Notes: generated by a model from the letters alone, not told the origin. 9,387 bases of DNA from Candidatus Neomicrothrix sp. UBA672 (GCA_002299135.1 DBNM01000089.1:1-9387); one strand, 5' to 3'; shown: positions 1 through 6,472, numbered from the stretch's first letter. Made by a program: numbers and translations.

Positions 1-633
1 TGGACGAAGTGCTTCATCCTCACCTGACTCTCTTCGCAAATAACGATCTTTCAACCATTTAACAATACGTTTCGCAATTAAGTCGTCGCGAATGAATCCG
101 GAATTGCCAGCAAGTGGTGCCCCATGAGGTTCCGGACCGACCCAACCGGAAAATCCAAATTCTTCCAAAGGATTAGCTTCTAAATAAGTTTTAACATTTT
201 CTTCAATCACCTCACCATTTTCAGTATTTGTAGGGATTGGTAATCCAGTGTCAGGGTTTATCAGGTCAGCGTGAGTAATATGCCATTTCCCGTCGTAATG
301 GGTGTCATAGCCAGCTGCTTTGAACCAGTGCCCTATAGTTGGAACTTCTCCAGGTCGTAGCCAACGCATACGAGAATCTGAAGCATCTTTACCTATTCCA
401 TCTGTTTGTGTTACTCCATGGAGATCTGGGTAATGTCCGGTGAAAAGTGTTGGACGACTAGGTACACAAGCGAGTGAACCTGTGTAATGCCTTTCGAAAG
501 AAACCCCGTTTTGTTGAAACCAATGTCTTGCGGGCAAGGCTTCTTCACGCCATGCCTTGAGGTCGTCTCCTTCATAAGGTGGCGCATTTCGCTCTTCATC
601 AGTCATGATGATTACAACATCAGGATGGCGCAT
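1..633 (-). CDS. Sulfatase family hydrolase, N-terminal 211 residues (C-terminus beyond the window)
   Basis: Type I sulfatases hydrolyse sulfate esters with a formylglycine made from an active-site Cys or Ser. The minus-strand frame is open from ATG at 633 to base 1, giving 211 residues. The N-terminus reads MRHPDVVIIMTDEER, the usual first beta strand with the metal-binding acid at Asp12. The modification signature C-x-P-S-R is present as CVPSRPTLFTG with Cys56, so a formylglycine-generating enzyme would be needed. A second core motif, YDGKWHI (Lys116, His118), matches the GKWH-type motif of the family. The start overlaps the last 14 bases of the upstream SRPBCC gene, so the two are probably translationally coupled; there is no good Shine-Dalgarno site. 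No signal peptide is visible, so the visible part looks cytoplasmic. The substrate is unknown. The fold also occurs in phosphonate hydrolases, but CxPSR with GKWH favours a sulfatase or close relative. Confidence 0.9.
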   Translation of the reverse strand, partial: MRHPDVVIIMTDEERNAPPYEGDDLKAWREEALPARHWFQQNGVSFERHYTGSLACVPSRPTLFTGHYPDLHGVTQTDGIGKDASDSRMRWLRPGEVPTIGHWFKAAGYDTHYDGKWHITHADLINPDTGLPIPTNTENGEVIEENVKTYLEANPLEEFGFSGWVGPEPHGAPLAGNSGFIRDDLIAKRIVKWLKDRYLRRESGEDEALRP

Positions 634-1087
634 ATTTTTTCTTGTTGTCAGTAAAAGTTTGCTCTACTTGATTTTTAAGCCCAGTTAACATTTTTTTGTT
701 TAGTCGTGAAAAAAATTTACCTAATATTTGAGCTGCGATTTCAGCCGGTGGTCGAATTGGCACAATGTATACAGTGAGCTCTACTCGTGTCTTCGCTCCC
801 TCATCAAATAATTCCCAACTGTTAGTTACTTTTTTAAAAACTGGAGGGAGCCCTTCAATTCGATAAGCCAGTTTCACAGGTTCTTTCCAGCATGTAACAG
901 TTTCTAAAACAACATTTGATCCTTGTTGGATACGTCTGGTCGTTCCTACTCCTATCTCTTGTTCTGAGTAAAAGCATGAATGGTCTACATTTTCAGCCCA
1001 ATTAACAATCTGATCGAATTCTGAAAGAACACTCCAAATTTCTTCTTTAGAGGCTGAAACAATCAATGAGTTGGATTTCGTTGCCAT
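620..1087 (-). CDS. SRPBCC-fold protein (polyketide cyclase/dehydrase-like or START-like)
   Basis: A 155-residue soluble protein. It begins with a beta strand (NSLIVSAS), then the typical first helix with KEEIWSVLSEF and a tryptophan near residue 30 (VNWAENV). A run of antiparallel strands follows (residues about 46-108), then a long C-terminal amphipathic helix (residues about 114-145). That order, and the phrase 'SASKEEIWSVLSEFDQIVNW', is typical of the SRPBCC superfamily, which forms a deep hydrophobic ligand pocket. Members bind lipids, aromatic or polyketide ligands; no catalytic residues can be assigned and the ligand is unknown. The gene lies 37 nt beyond the tRNA-Pro and overlaps the sulfatase start by 14 nt, ending in TGA, so the two proteins are probably co-expressed. 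No signal peptide or membrane segment is seen. Family assignment is fairly sure; function is not. Confidence 0.75.
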   Translation of the reverse strand: MATKSNSLIVSASKEEIWSVLSEFDQIVNWAENVDHSCFYSEQEIGVGTTRRIQQGSNVVLETVTCWKEPVKLAYRIEGLPPVFKKVTNSWELFDEGAKTRVELTVYIVPIRPPAEIAAQILGKFFSRLNKKMLTGLKNQVEQTFTDNKKKYAPS

Positions 1088-1092
1088 ATTTA

Positions 1093-1098
1093 GTTATA
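1093..1098 (-). promoter_or_regulatory. Possible -10 box (TATAAC) for the SRPBCC-sulfatase pair
   Basis: Read on the minus strand, TATAAC matches five of six bases of the sigma-70/sigA -10 consensus and ends 5 nt before the ATG at 1087. This spacing would place transcription start at or next to the start codon, a leaderless arrangement. No convincing -35 element is seen at the right distance, and read-through from the tRNA just upstream is an alternative. Confidence 0.3.
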
Positions 1099-1124
1099 CC
1101 TTAATCACTACCTTTAACTATTTG

Positions 1125-1198
1125 TCGGGTAGGCGGGATTTGAACCCACGACCTCCTCGTCCCGAACGAGGCACGCTACCAAGCTGCGCCACTACCCG
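1125..1198 (-). tRNA. tRNA-Pro (anticodon CGG)
   Basis: A complete 74-nt cloverleaf can be folded by eye on the minus strand. The 7-bp acceptor stem is CGGGTAG paired with CTACCCG, with discriminator A. The D-arm is GCGC/GCGT around an AGCTTGGTA loop. The anticodon stem is CCTCG/CGAGG with loop TTCGGGA, anticodon CGG at 1164-1162, reading proline CCG codons. The variable loop is AGGTC and the T-arm is GTGGG/CCCGC with loop TTCAAAT. The 3' CCA is not encoded (the next bases read CAA), so it must be added after transcription. It lies 4 nt after the stop of the receiver-like gene and 37 nt before the SRPBCC gene, so it either shares their transcript or has a promoter inside the upstream coding sequence. 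Confidence 0.97.
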
Positions 1199-1202
1199 AA
1201 AG

Positions 1203-1577
1203 TCAGCTATTTATAAGCCCATCGACTTGCTGGCTAAGTGAAAGTGGATCTATTGGTTTAAGAATCCAGCAATCTGCTTCAGAACGTTCCCCTAAGAACT
1301 CGTCTGCCTGTCTGTCAAGAAGCAGCAATATCTTTTGATTCGGAATTCGACCAGCCCTTTGTTCAAGACGTAAATCCAAAGAAGTTGCCATTCCTCCCAT
1401 ATTCCCGATCTGTAGATCGAGTATTACTAGTACGGGAGTAGTTGCAATGAGAGTTTTTAGAACTTTAGCGCCTTCTGAAACCCTGATAATTTGATGGTTT
1501 TTGCTTAAAGACGCACTGATTTCTTGAAAAATATGATCTTCAGTAGTTGCAAGTAAAACGTTTGTTTTTTCAGGCAT
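1203..1577 (-). CDS. Stand-alone receiver (REC)-like protein, partly degenerate
   Basis: A 124-residue single-domain protein with the response-regulator receiver pattern. Strand 1 is NVLLATTED (residues 6-14). The phosphoacceptor strand PVLVILDL places Asp54 where phosphorylation occurs, followed by a GNMGGM loop. Strand 5 ends in the conserved Lys107-Pro108 (WILKPID). Departures are clear: the usual acidic pair right after strand 1 is replaced by TTED, with acids Glu13 and Asp14 displaced by one or two positions. The switch Thr/Ser after strand 4 is missing (ILLLLDRQAD). There is no DNA-binding or enzymatic output domain, so if it signals it does so through a protein partner, and no histidine kinase is nearby. 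It is transcribed divergently from the STAS gene and is followed 4 nt later by tRNA-Pro. The receiver-fold assignment is good; whether it is phosphorylated is uncertain. Confidence 0.75.
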   Translation of the reverse strand: MPEKTNVLLATTEDHIFQEISASLSKNHQIIRVSEGAKVLKTLIATTPVLVILDLQIGNMGGMATSLDLRLEQRAGRIPNQKILLLLDRQADEFLGERSEADCWILKPIDPLSLSQQVDGLINS

Positions 1578-1583
1578 AATGCG

Positions 1584-1589
1584 ATCGTA
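1584..1589 (-). promoter_or_regulatory. Possible -10 box (TACGAT) giving a leaderless receiver-like mRNA
   Basis: On the minus strand TACGAT fits the actinobacterial TAnnnT pattern and ends exactly 6 nt before the ATG at 1577, so transcription would start at the initiation codon. No Shine-Dalgarno site lies upstream of this ATG, which agrees with leaderless translation. A TTGAGT hexamer lies 15 nt further upstream and could be a -35, though the spacing is short. Confidence 0.35.
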
Positions 1590-1644
1590 GCGTAGGAATT
1601 ACTGACTCAATGTTTACTTTTGTGTTGAGTTTTGTAATCTTCTA

Positions 1645-1661
1645 TTTACGAACTTCGTAAA
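1645..1661. promoter_or_regulatory. Perfect 8-1-8 palindrome in the divergent region, operator candidate
   Basis: TTTACGAA-C-TTCGTAAA is a perfect inverted repeat with a 1-nt centre, lying 24 bp before the STAS start codon and 67 bp upstream of the receiver-like gene. Its symmetry and position between two divergent signalling genes suit a dimeric repressor or activator site. If transcribed, it could instead form a 7-bp hairpin with an ACT loop in the STAS leader. It is not followed by a T-run, so it is not an intrinsic terminator. Confidence 0.45.
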
Positions 1662-1674
1662 GAAAGTTTTGAAT

Positions 1675-1678
1675 AAGG
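1675..1678 (+). promoter_or_regulatory. Shine-Dalgarno site (AAGG) of the STAS gene
   Basis: AAGG ends 7 nt before the ATG at 1686. It is one of the few recognisable ribosome-binding sites in the window and supports this start codon for the STAS protein. Confidence 0.5.
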
Positions 1679-1685
1679 TAAAAAT

Positions 1686-2033
1686 ATGCTTGAGATCACT
1701 GTTGAAAGAAACGAAAACTATGTGTTATGTCGACCGACTGGAGAACTTGATGCATATACCGTTGCTCAGTTTCGTGAAGCATTAATGGAACTCACCGAAG
1801 AAAAATTTGTTTTGGTTGACTTATCCGACGTTCCTTTCATGGATTCGGCTGGTTTGGGAGCCTTAATTGGAGGTATACGAAGAGCAAGAGACAATGATGG
1901 GGATGTTTCAGTCGCGTGCAATCGACCTGCTTTGGTAAGGCTTCTTCACACAACAGGTTTTGACAGAATAGTCCCTGTTCGTGAAACAGTAGAGGAAGCA
2001 GTCTTAGCTCTGAACGATCCTGAAGCAACTTAG
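1686..2033 (+). CDS. STAS-domain anti-sigma-factor antagonist (SpoIIAA/RsbV type)
   Basis: A 115-residue single STAS domain. Residues 13-22 carry the VLCRPTGELD strand and turn. The hallmark loop follows as LVDLSDVPFMDSAGLGALIGG, with Ser54 in the DSAGL motif being the residue phosphorylated by an anti-sigma kinase in this family. A second conserved stretch (LVRLLHTTGFDRIVPV, residues 83-98) matches the usual C-terminal part. In the known partner-switching mechanism the unphosphorylated antagonist binds the anti-sigma kinase and frees the sigma factor. No anti-sigma kinase, phosphatase or sigma gene is present, so its partner lies elsewhere. It has a weak AAGG ribosome-binding site and is followed after 26 bp by the NfeD gene, possibly on the same transcript. 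Family assignment is secure; the sigma factor controlled is unknown. Confidence 0.92.
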   Translation: MLEITVERNENYVLCRPTGELDAYTVAQFREALMELTEEKFVLVDLSDVPFMDSAGLGALIGGIRRARDNDGDVSVACNRPALVRLLHTTGFDRIVPVRETVEEAVLALNDPEAT

Positions 2034-2059
2034 TCATATTTATTTTACGAATCTTAAAG

Positions 2060-3349
2060 ATGACAAATATAAAAACTTCAAAAAGACTGTCTTTGAGTGT
2101 GTTTCTTTTAATCTCTTTAATCGTCGTAGTCAATTTATTTCCATCTAATGCTCTTGCAGAGTCAACTTCAACAGATGGAGTTCAAGATGTAGTTGTAGTA
2201 GAAGCATCAGGCTTGATGGATCCAGTGTTGGTGAGAATGATGGAGGAGATAATTGAGGAAGTCGATCCTAATAAAACTATTTCTTTAGTATTTCAAATTA
2301 ATATTTCTGGAAGTGTTGTTGAAGACGAGAGTGTTGTTGCATTAGGCAAGGCAATTAGTTCTTCACCTTTACCAATTTCATTTTGGGTTGGACCTTCAGG
2401 GGCACAAGCGAAAGGTCCAATAGTCGAATTAGCTCTAATTAGTGGTGATATAGGAATTGCCCCAGGTTCAAAAATCGGTAAAATCGGCCGAAGTATTTTC
2501 CCCAGTAATAGTTCTGAGTTATACAGGAATCTTGAAATAGGTGAGAAAACCCTCAATTATGAAGAAGCAGTAGAAAAAGGAATAGCCAGAAGTTCACCAG
2601 TTTTATTAGAACATCTTGTTGGTCTGGAAGGTTTCGAAGTCATCTCAGATGTTGAGTCAGGAGAAATCAAACCGTTAACTCAGACTCGATTTGAAGAAAT
2701 GGATCCTCCTGATCAATTTTTCCATAGCGTAGGAAGTCCGGCTATCAGTTATCTACTTTTTTTGGCTGGCATGGGACTTCTTGTTTTTGAACTTTATACG
2801 GCTGGAGTTGGCATAGCTGGAGTTCTAGGTGCTTTATGCCTTTTGTTGGGCTTCTATGGACTAGCTGTTCTACCGTCTAATCCTTGGGGCGTAGCATTGC
2901 TGATTTTTTCAATGCTTAGCTTTGCAGTAGATGTCCAAACTGGAGTGCCTAGATTTTGGAGTGCTGTAGCAACTATAAGTTTGATAGCCGGATCGCTTTT
3001 GTTGTTTGATGGGCTTTATCTTTCGTGGTTGACTCTTTTATTTGGCATTTTGTTAACTGTGATTTGCATGTCAGCAGGAATGCCAGCGATGATTCGCACA
3101 CGTTTTGCTACACCTACTATTGGCCGTGAGTGGATTGTTGGTGAACTCGGCATGGCTATTGAAGAAATAAACCCTAATGGGACTGTTGAAGTTAAAGGGG
3201 CAATCTGGAAAGCTCAAACAAATCGAGCTACTCCTATAAAAGTAAATGACGAAATTAGGGTCGCAGCTGTAGATGGATTCTGGTTGGATGTGGAACCTTT
3301 AGAAGGAGCGGCTCGCGACTATAGAGAACGCAAGGGAAGTAAAGATTAA
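2060..3349 (+). CDS. NfeD-family membrane protein, long form with degenerate ClpP-like domain
   Basis: A 429-residue protein. The N-terminus is a signal peptide or anchor: KTSKR, a hydrophobic core at residues 11-27, and a likely cleavage after ALA at residue 33. Residues about 41-200 resemble the ClpP-class serine protease domain of long NfeD proteins, including the VGPSGA and APGSKIG landmarks. Residues 228-340 hold about four to five hydrophobic membrane segments, and residues about 352-415 form the C-terminal OB-fold (NfeD) domain with GELGMAIEEINPNGTVEVKG. Long NfeDs usually cleave or associate with stomatin-like membrane proteins. Here the position expected to hold the catalytic serine is Gly119 and the usual TPGG motif reads ISGS, so proteolysis is doubtful. 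No stomatin gene is adjacent. It follows the STAS gene by 26 bp with no clear ribosome-binding site and ends 20 bp from the convergent selB stop. Confidence 0.85.
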   Translation: MTNIKTSKRLSLSVFLLISLIVVVNLFPSNALAESTSTDGVQDVVVVEASGLMDPVLVRMMEEIIEEVDPNKTISLVFQINISGSVVEDESVVALGKAISSSPLPISFWVGPSGAQAKGPIVELALISGDIGIAPGSKIGKIGRSIFPSNSSELYRNLEIGEKTLNYEEAVEKGIARSSPVLLEHLVGLEGFEVISDVESGEIKPLTQTRFEEMDPPDQFFHSVGSPAISYLLFLAGMGLLVFELYTAGVGIAGVLGALCLLLGFYGLAVLPSNPWGVALLIFSMLSFAVDVQTGVPRFWSAVATISLIAGSLLLFDGLYLSWLTLLFGILLTVICMSAGMPAMIRTRFATPTIGREWIVGELGMAIEEINPNGTVEVKGAIWKAQTNRATPIKVNDEIRVAAVDGFWLDVEPLEGAARDYRERKGSKD

Positions 3350-3369
3350 TACTTTGTACCTATAGGAAG

Positions 3370-5100
3370 TTATTTTGAAGCTTCAAATCCAGGGAGGCGA
3401 GGCCCAGCGATTCGCACGCTATCCCGTCTACGTGTAATTCCGTGTCCGTCGAGATGATTCAACAGAGGCATTGCATGTTTTCTAGTATTACCAGCTGCCT
3501 CTCTAAATTCTGAAACCGTAAAGCCGTCTGGTTTAATTGAAAGAAGTTCAGCAGCAAGTAAAGAAGCCGCTTCAATAGCATTTGCGGAAAAAAAGATTCC
3601 ACCTTCTTCAATAACTATTCCTTTATGAACCAATTCTCTAAGTTCAGAACGGTCTATTCCTACAGGATCAGGTGGTGCGAAAAGTGAATTCTGTAATTTT
3701 TCAACAAAAGGATGATTAGAAGTTTGATTTTTATTTATAGAGAGTTTCAATCTTCCATTGTCTACGGTCATGTCTTTCAACAAGGAAATAGTTGCTCTTT
3801 GATGTTCATTTAAAGAAGACAATTCAATTCCTGAGGATCCAGCAGATTCGACTGCTTCTTTGACTGTTTCAATTGTCATCTGAAGAATAACTGGATCGAC
3901 AACCCAATTATCTATGTCAGGTTCAATACTTTCACCTGTGAGTAGTTTTAACTCTTCTATATCAATCCAGCCTCTTTCTTTGACAATCCGCTCTATTGAA
4001 CGGTCAGGTTTGGCCTTCGAAGCTTTTTCCTGAGGGTCCACATCAAGAACTTCACCTCCCCCGACTGTTTCGTCGCGTCCACTTTCTCGCAAAATAAATC
4101 GGTCACCAGGTAATAAAGGAAGTGGTTCCGGTAGGAATAGCCTGATTGACTCTTTTCCTCCAGGTGATATTGAGTTAGGGCCAAGAACTCTTAACTTAAC
4201 TGGGTATTCACCTGATCCGAAATAAGCGATAAAAGCTCCCCTACGCGACACATGGTGATCAATCTCTTCCAATACTTGAAGAGAAGCGTCCAACATTTTT
4301 GTTAAATGCCATTCCCCTGATCTGATAAGCACATTTCCTCGAGAAATTTCCCCATGTGAAATTCCAGCAATATTTAAAGCACAACGACTACCGGGTGAAA
4401 TATTTTTTTGATCTAGATAGTGGGCTTGGATTCCTCTAACTCTTACCTTTTTTTCCAGAGGCCAAATTTCCAGATCATCGTCAATTTTTAAACTTCCTCC
4501 GGTCAGAGTTCCTGTCACGACTGTTCCAGTTCCCTTTATTGAAAAAAATCGGTCTATCCAAAGCCTCGGTCGCTGAACATCGGCTGGATCGGGTACATCC
4601 TTTAAAAGTTCTGAAATTTCTTTTAATAAGACGTCCACTCCAGTTCCATCTAATGAGTTTGTTTTAACTAAGGGAGCATTTTCCAGAAAAGTTCCTTTAA
4701 CTTTTTCTTCAATTTCTAACAACGTGACTTCAGTAATATCATTGTCAGCTTGATCAACCTTTGTAACAACAATTATTCCATTTTTAAAACCGAGTAACTC
4801 CAAGATTCTTAGGTGTTCTTCAGATTGAGGTTTCCAACCTTCTGTTGCAGCGACTACAAAGAGACATGTTTGAACACTTCCTACTCCAGCCAGCATGTTT
4901 TTTAGAAAACGAACATGACCGGGCACATCTATGATCGATAGAACAGTTCCTGATGGCAAAGTTGTTGAAGCGAAACCCAAATCAATAGTTAACCCTCGGG
5001 TTTTCTCTTCAATGAATCGATCGGGATCTGATCCGGTTAAAGATTTAACCAGAGTCGATTTTCCATGGTCAACGTGCCCTGCTGTAGCGACTATGTGCAT
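3370..5100 (-). CDS. selB: Selenocysteine-specific elongation factor SelB
   Basis: SelB is the GTPase that delivers Sec-tRNA(Sec) to the ribosome at UGA codons marked by a SECIS RNA hairpin. The 576-residue protein starts with the G1 motif GHVDHGKST (residues 8-16). It continues with the switch-I segment TRGLTIDLGF (34-43), G3 DVPGH (58-62) and G4 TKVD (113-116). Beta-barrel domains follow at about 175-350, including FSIKGTGTVVTGT and the LPGDRFILR strand. The C-terminal winged-helix region runs from about 365, and its last module (FTVSEFREAAGNTRKHAMPLLNHLD, from about 527) is the SelB-specific fourth winged helix that reads the SECIS. These extra modules distinguish it from EF-Tu and IF2-gamma. 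It begins 18 nt after selA with no clear ribosome-binding site. The gene converges with NfeD across only 20 bp, where no intrinsic terminator is seen. Confidence 0.97.
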   Translation of the reverse strand: MHIVATAGHVDHGKSTLVKSLTGSDPDRFIEEKTRGLTIDLGFASTTLPSGTVLSIIDVPGHVRFLKNMLAGVGSVQTCLFVVAATEGWKPQSEEHLRILELLGFKNGIIVVTKVDQADNDITEVTLLEIEEKVKGTFLENAPLVKTNSLDGTGVDVLLKEISELLKDVPDPADVQRPRLWIDRFFSIKGTGTVVTGTLTGGSLKIDDDLEIWPLEKKVRVRGIQAHYLDQKNISPGSRCALNIAGISHGEISRGNVLIRSGEWHLTKMLDASLQVLEEIDHHVSRRGAFIAYFGSGEYPVKLRVLGPNSISPGGKESIRLFLPEPLPLLPGDRFILRESGRDETVGGGEVLDVDPQEKASKAKPDRSIERIVKERGWIDIEELKLLTGESIEPDIDNWVVDPVILQMTIETVKEAVESAGSSGIELSSLNEHQRATISLLKDMTVDNGRLKLSINKNQTSNHPFVEKLQNSLFAPPDPVGIDRSELRELVHKGIVIEEGGIFFSANAIEAASLLAAELLSIKPDGFTVSEFREAAGNTRKHAMPLLNHLDGHGITRRRDSVRIAGPRLPGFEASK

Positions 5101-5118
5101 AATTAAACCGGAAAATTC

Positions 5119-6408
5119 TTAATTAATTTTTTTGATCGCAGCATCGATAAAAACGTCATCGTTTGGATGGACTGTCATTAAATCTATAACAGTTTGATCG
5201 TTATCTACTCGGCAGATAATAGGCGGGTTTTGTTGTCGGAAAAATTCCACATGATCACCTTGGAACTTTAACCCTGCAGAAGGAATTTCGACTCCAGGTA
5301 AAGTCCCACCACCTGGAGTTGCAGTGGTTTCAGTTTTATATTTTGTACAAATTTTGTCTGCTCTTCCTTTTAATTCATCTACTGAAGTGGTAGCCATTTC
5401 CCAAAAAGGGATTGAAGATCCTTTGCGTTCTAAGTACGAGATGGTGACGTCCTGGAGCGCTGACATCGTAAGGCTTCCCGGGCGAACAGCCCTGGCCAGA
5501 GGATGTTGTGCACAAAGTTCAACTAGTTCGGTTTTTCCAGCGATTATCCCAGCTTGAGGACCTCCGAACAGTTTGTCGCCTGAAAATGTGACGATGTCTG
5601 CACCTGATTCAAGACTTTGTCGTGCTGCCGGTTCATCAATCAGCCATTTCGGAGGACCGTTTTCCAACCAAGGGCATGCAGAATCAAGTAAGCCTGAACC
5701 AATATCTGCAACAAGAGGAATTCCTAGGTCAGCCATTTCAGAAATGTCAGTCGTTTGCGTAAAACCCACAATTCGATAGTTCGACTGATGGACTTTTAAA
5801 GCCAAAGAAACATCACTTTTGATAATTGCTTTCTCAAAATCTTTACGGCGTGTTCGATTTGTCGTACCTACTTCGACCAAATGAGCTCCCGACTGTTCAA
5901 GAATTTCAGGAATTCGAAATCCTCCGCCAATTTCGACCAGTTCGCTTCTTGAAACCGCAACACCTCGTCCTTCAGCAAGTGCTGCGATTACCAAAAGAAC
6001 TGCTGAGGCACAGTTATTTACTATTAATGCTGATTCTGCTCCACAAGCACGAGCGATTAGTTTTGAAGACCTATCATGTCTCGAACCGCGTTCTCCTGTT
6101 TCTAAATCAAACTCGAGATTAGAGAACCTAAAATGTTTATTTTTTTCTCCAATATTTATTGGAGAACGACCCATATTTGTATGCAAAAGAACTCCGGTGG
6201 CATTAATAACATCAGTTAAAAGTGTTCGAGAAGTAACTTCGCCGATTTTCCGAGCTTCTTCGATTACATCACCACCATTGAAGTTATTCACTGCTTCACG
6301 TGCCGCGTCTACTAGAAGTGGGTGCGGTAGATCTAAATCTGAGATTGCACGTGCGATTTGATCTATCGAAGGGGGTCTATTTGTAGGTGTTTCGAGTTTT
6401 TTCGACAT
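5119..6408 (-). CDS. selA: L-seryl-tRNA(Sec) selenium transferase SelA
   Basis: SelA is a PLP enzyme that converts Ser-tRNA(Sec) to Sec-tRNA(Sec) using selenophosphate. The 429-residue protein is slightly shorter than the roughly 460 usual for bacterial SelA. Recognisable parts are the N-terminal helical segment for tRNA recognition, then DVINATGVLLHTNMGRSP (residues 66-83). These are followed by RGSRHDR (107-113), NNCASAVLL (131-139) and VHQSNYRIVGFT (206-217). The PLP-lysine loop is SGDKLFGGPQAGII, with Lys279 expected to form the Schiff base. The C-terminus carries ATPGGGTLPG. Together with selB it forms a two-gene operon in the order selA-selB. It needs selC (tRNA-Sec) and selD (selenophosphate synthetase), neither of which is in this window. 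It is transcribed divergently from fxsA across a 64-bp gap with no obvious strong ribosome-binding site at the ATG. Confidence 0.97.
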   Translation of the reverse strand: MSKKLETPTNRPPSIDQIARAISDLDLPHPLLVDAAREAVNNFNGGDVIEEARKIGEVTSRTLLTDVINATGVLLHTNMGRSPINIGEKNKHFRFSNLEFDLETGERGSRHDRSSKLIARACGAESALIVNNCASAVLLVIAALAEGRGVAVSRSELVEIGGGFRIPEILEQSGAHLVEVGTTNRTRRKDFEKAIIKSDVSLALKVHQSNYRIVGFTQTTDISEMADLGIPLVADIGSGLLDSACPWLENGPPKWLIDEPAARQSLESGADIVTFSGDKLFGGPQAGIIAGKTELVELCAQHPLARAVRPGSLTMSALQDVTISYLERKGSSIPFWEMATTSVDELKGRADKICTKYKTETTATPGGGTLPGVEIPSAGLKFQGDHVEFFRQQNPPIICRVDNDQTVIDLMTVHPNDDVFIDAAIKKIN

Positions 6409-6460
6409 TTTATTTGTTTGGAAAGAAAGCTATTTTTCTACTTCTAAGGTTACGAAGACG

Positions 6461-6466
6461 TAGCAT
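6461..6466 (+). promoter_or_regulatory. Possible -10 box (TAGCAT) giving a leaderless fxsA mRNA
   Basis: TAGCAT fits TAnnnT and ends exactly 6 nt before the fxsA ATG at 6473, the same geometry seen at the receiver-like gene (TACGAT, 6 nt, ATG). No Shine-Dalgarno site is present upstream of this ATG. A good -35 is not visible, so the call rests on the -10 spacing alone. Confidence 0.4.
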
Positions 6467-6472
6467 AAATTT

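Noticed and set aside
1645..1661. LexA/SOS box.
   Set aside because: The site contains GAAC but not the required GTTC at the right distance.
3350..3370. Hairpin-like ACTT...CCTATAGG...AAGT between nfeD and selB as a bidirectional terminator.
   Set aside because: The arms are short and asymmetrically spaced, GC is low and no T-run follows on either strand.
5826..6122. Plus-strand open frame of 98 codons opposite selA, and similar open frames opposite the STAS, nfeD, selB and P450-kinase genes.
   Set aside because: They lie wholly within well-supported genes on the other strand or in another frame, and their translations show no recognisable domain.
6450..6462. TTACGAAGACGTA upstream of fxsA as a second copy of the 1645-1661 palindrome.
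   Set aside because: It shares TTACGAA and CGTA, but the half-site spacing differs by one base and the symmetry is lost, so a shared regulator cannot be argued from two sites.
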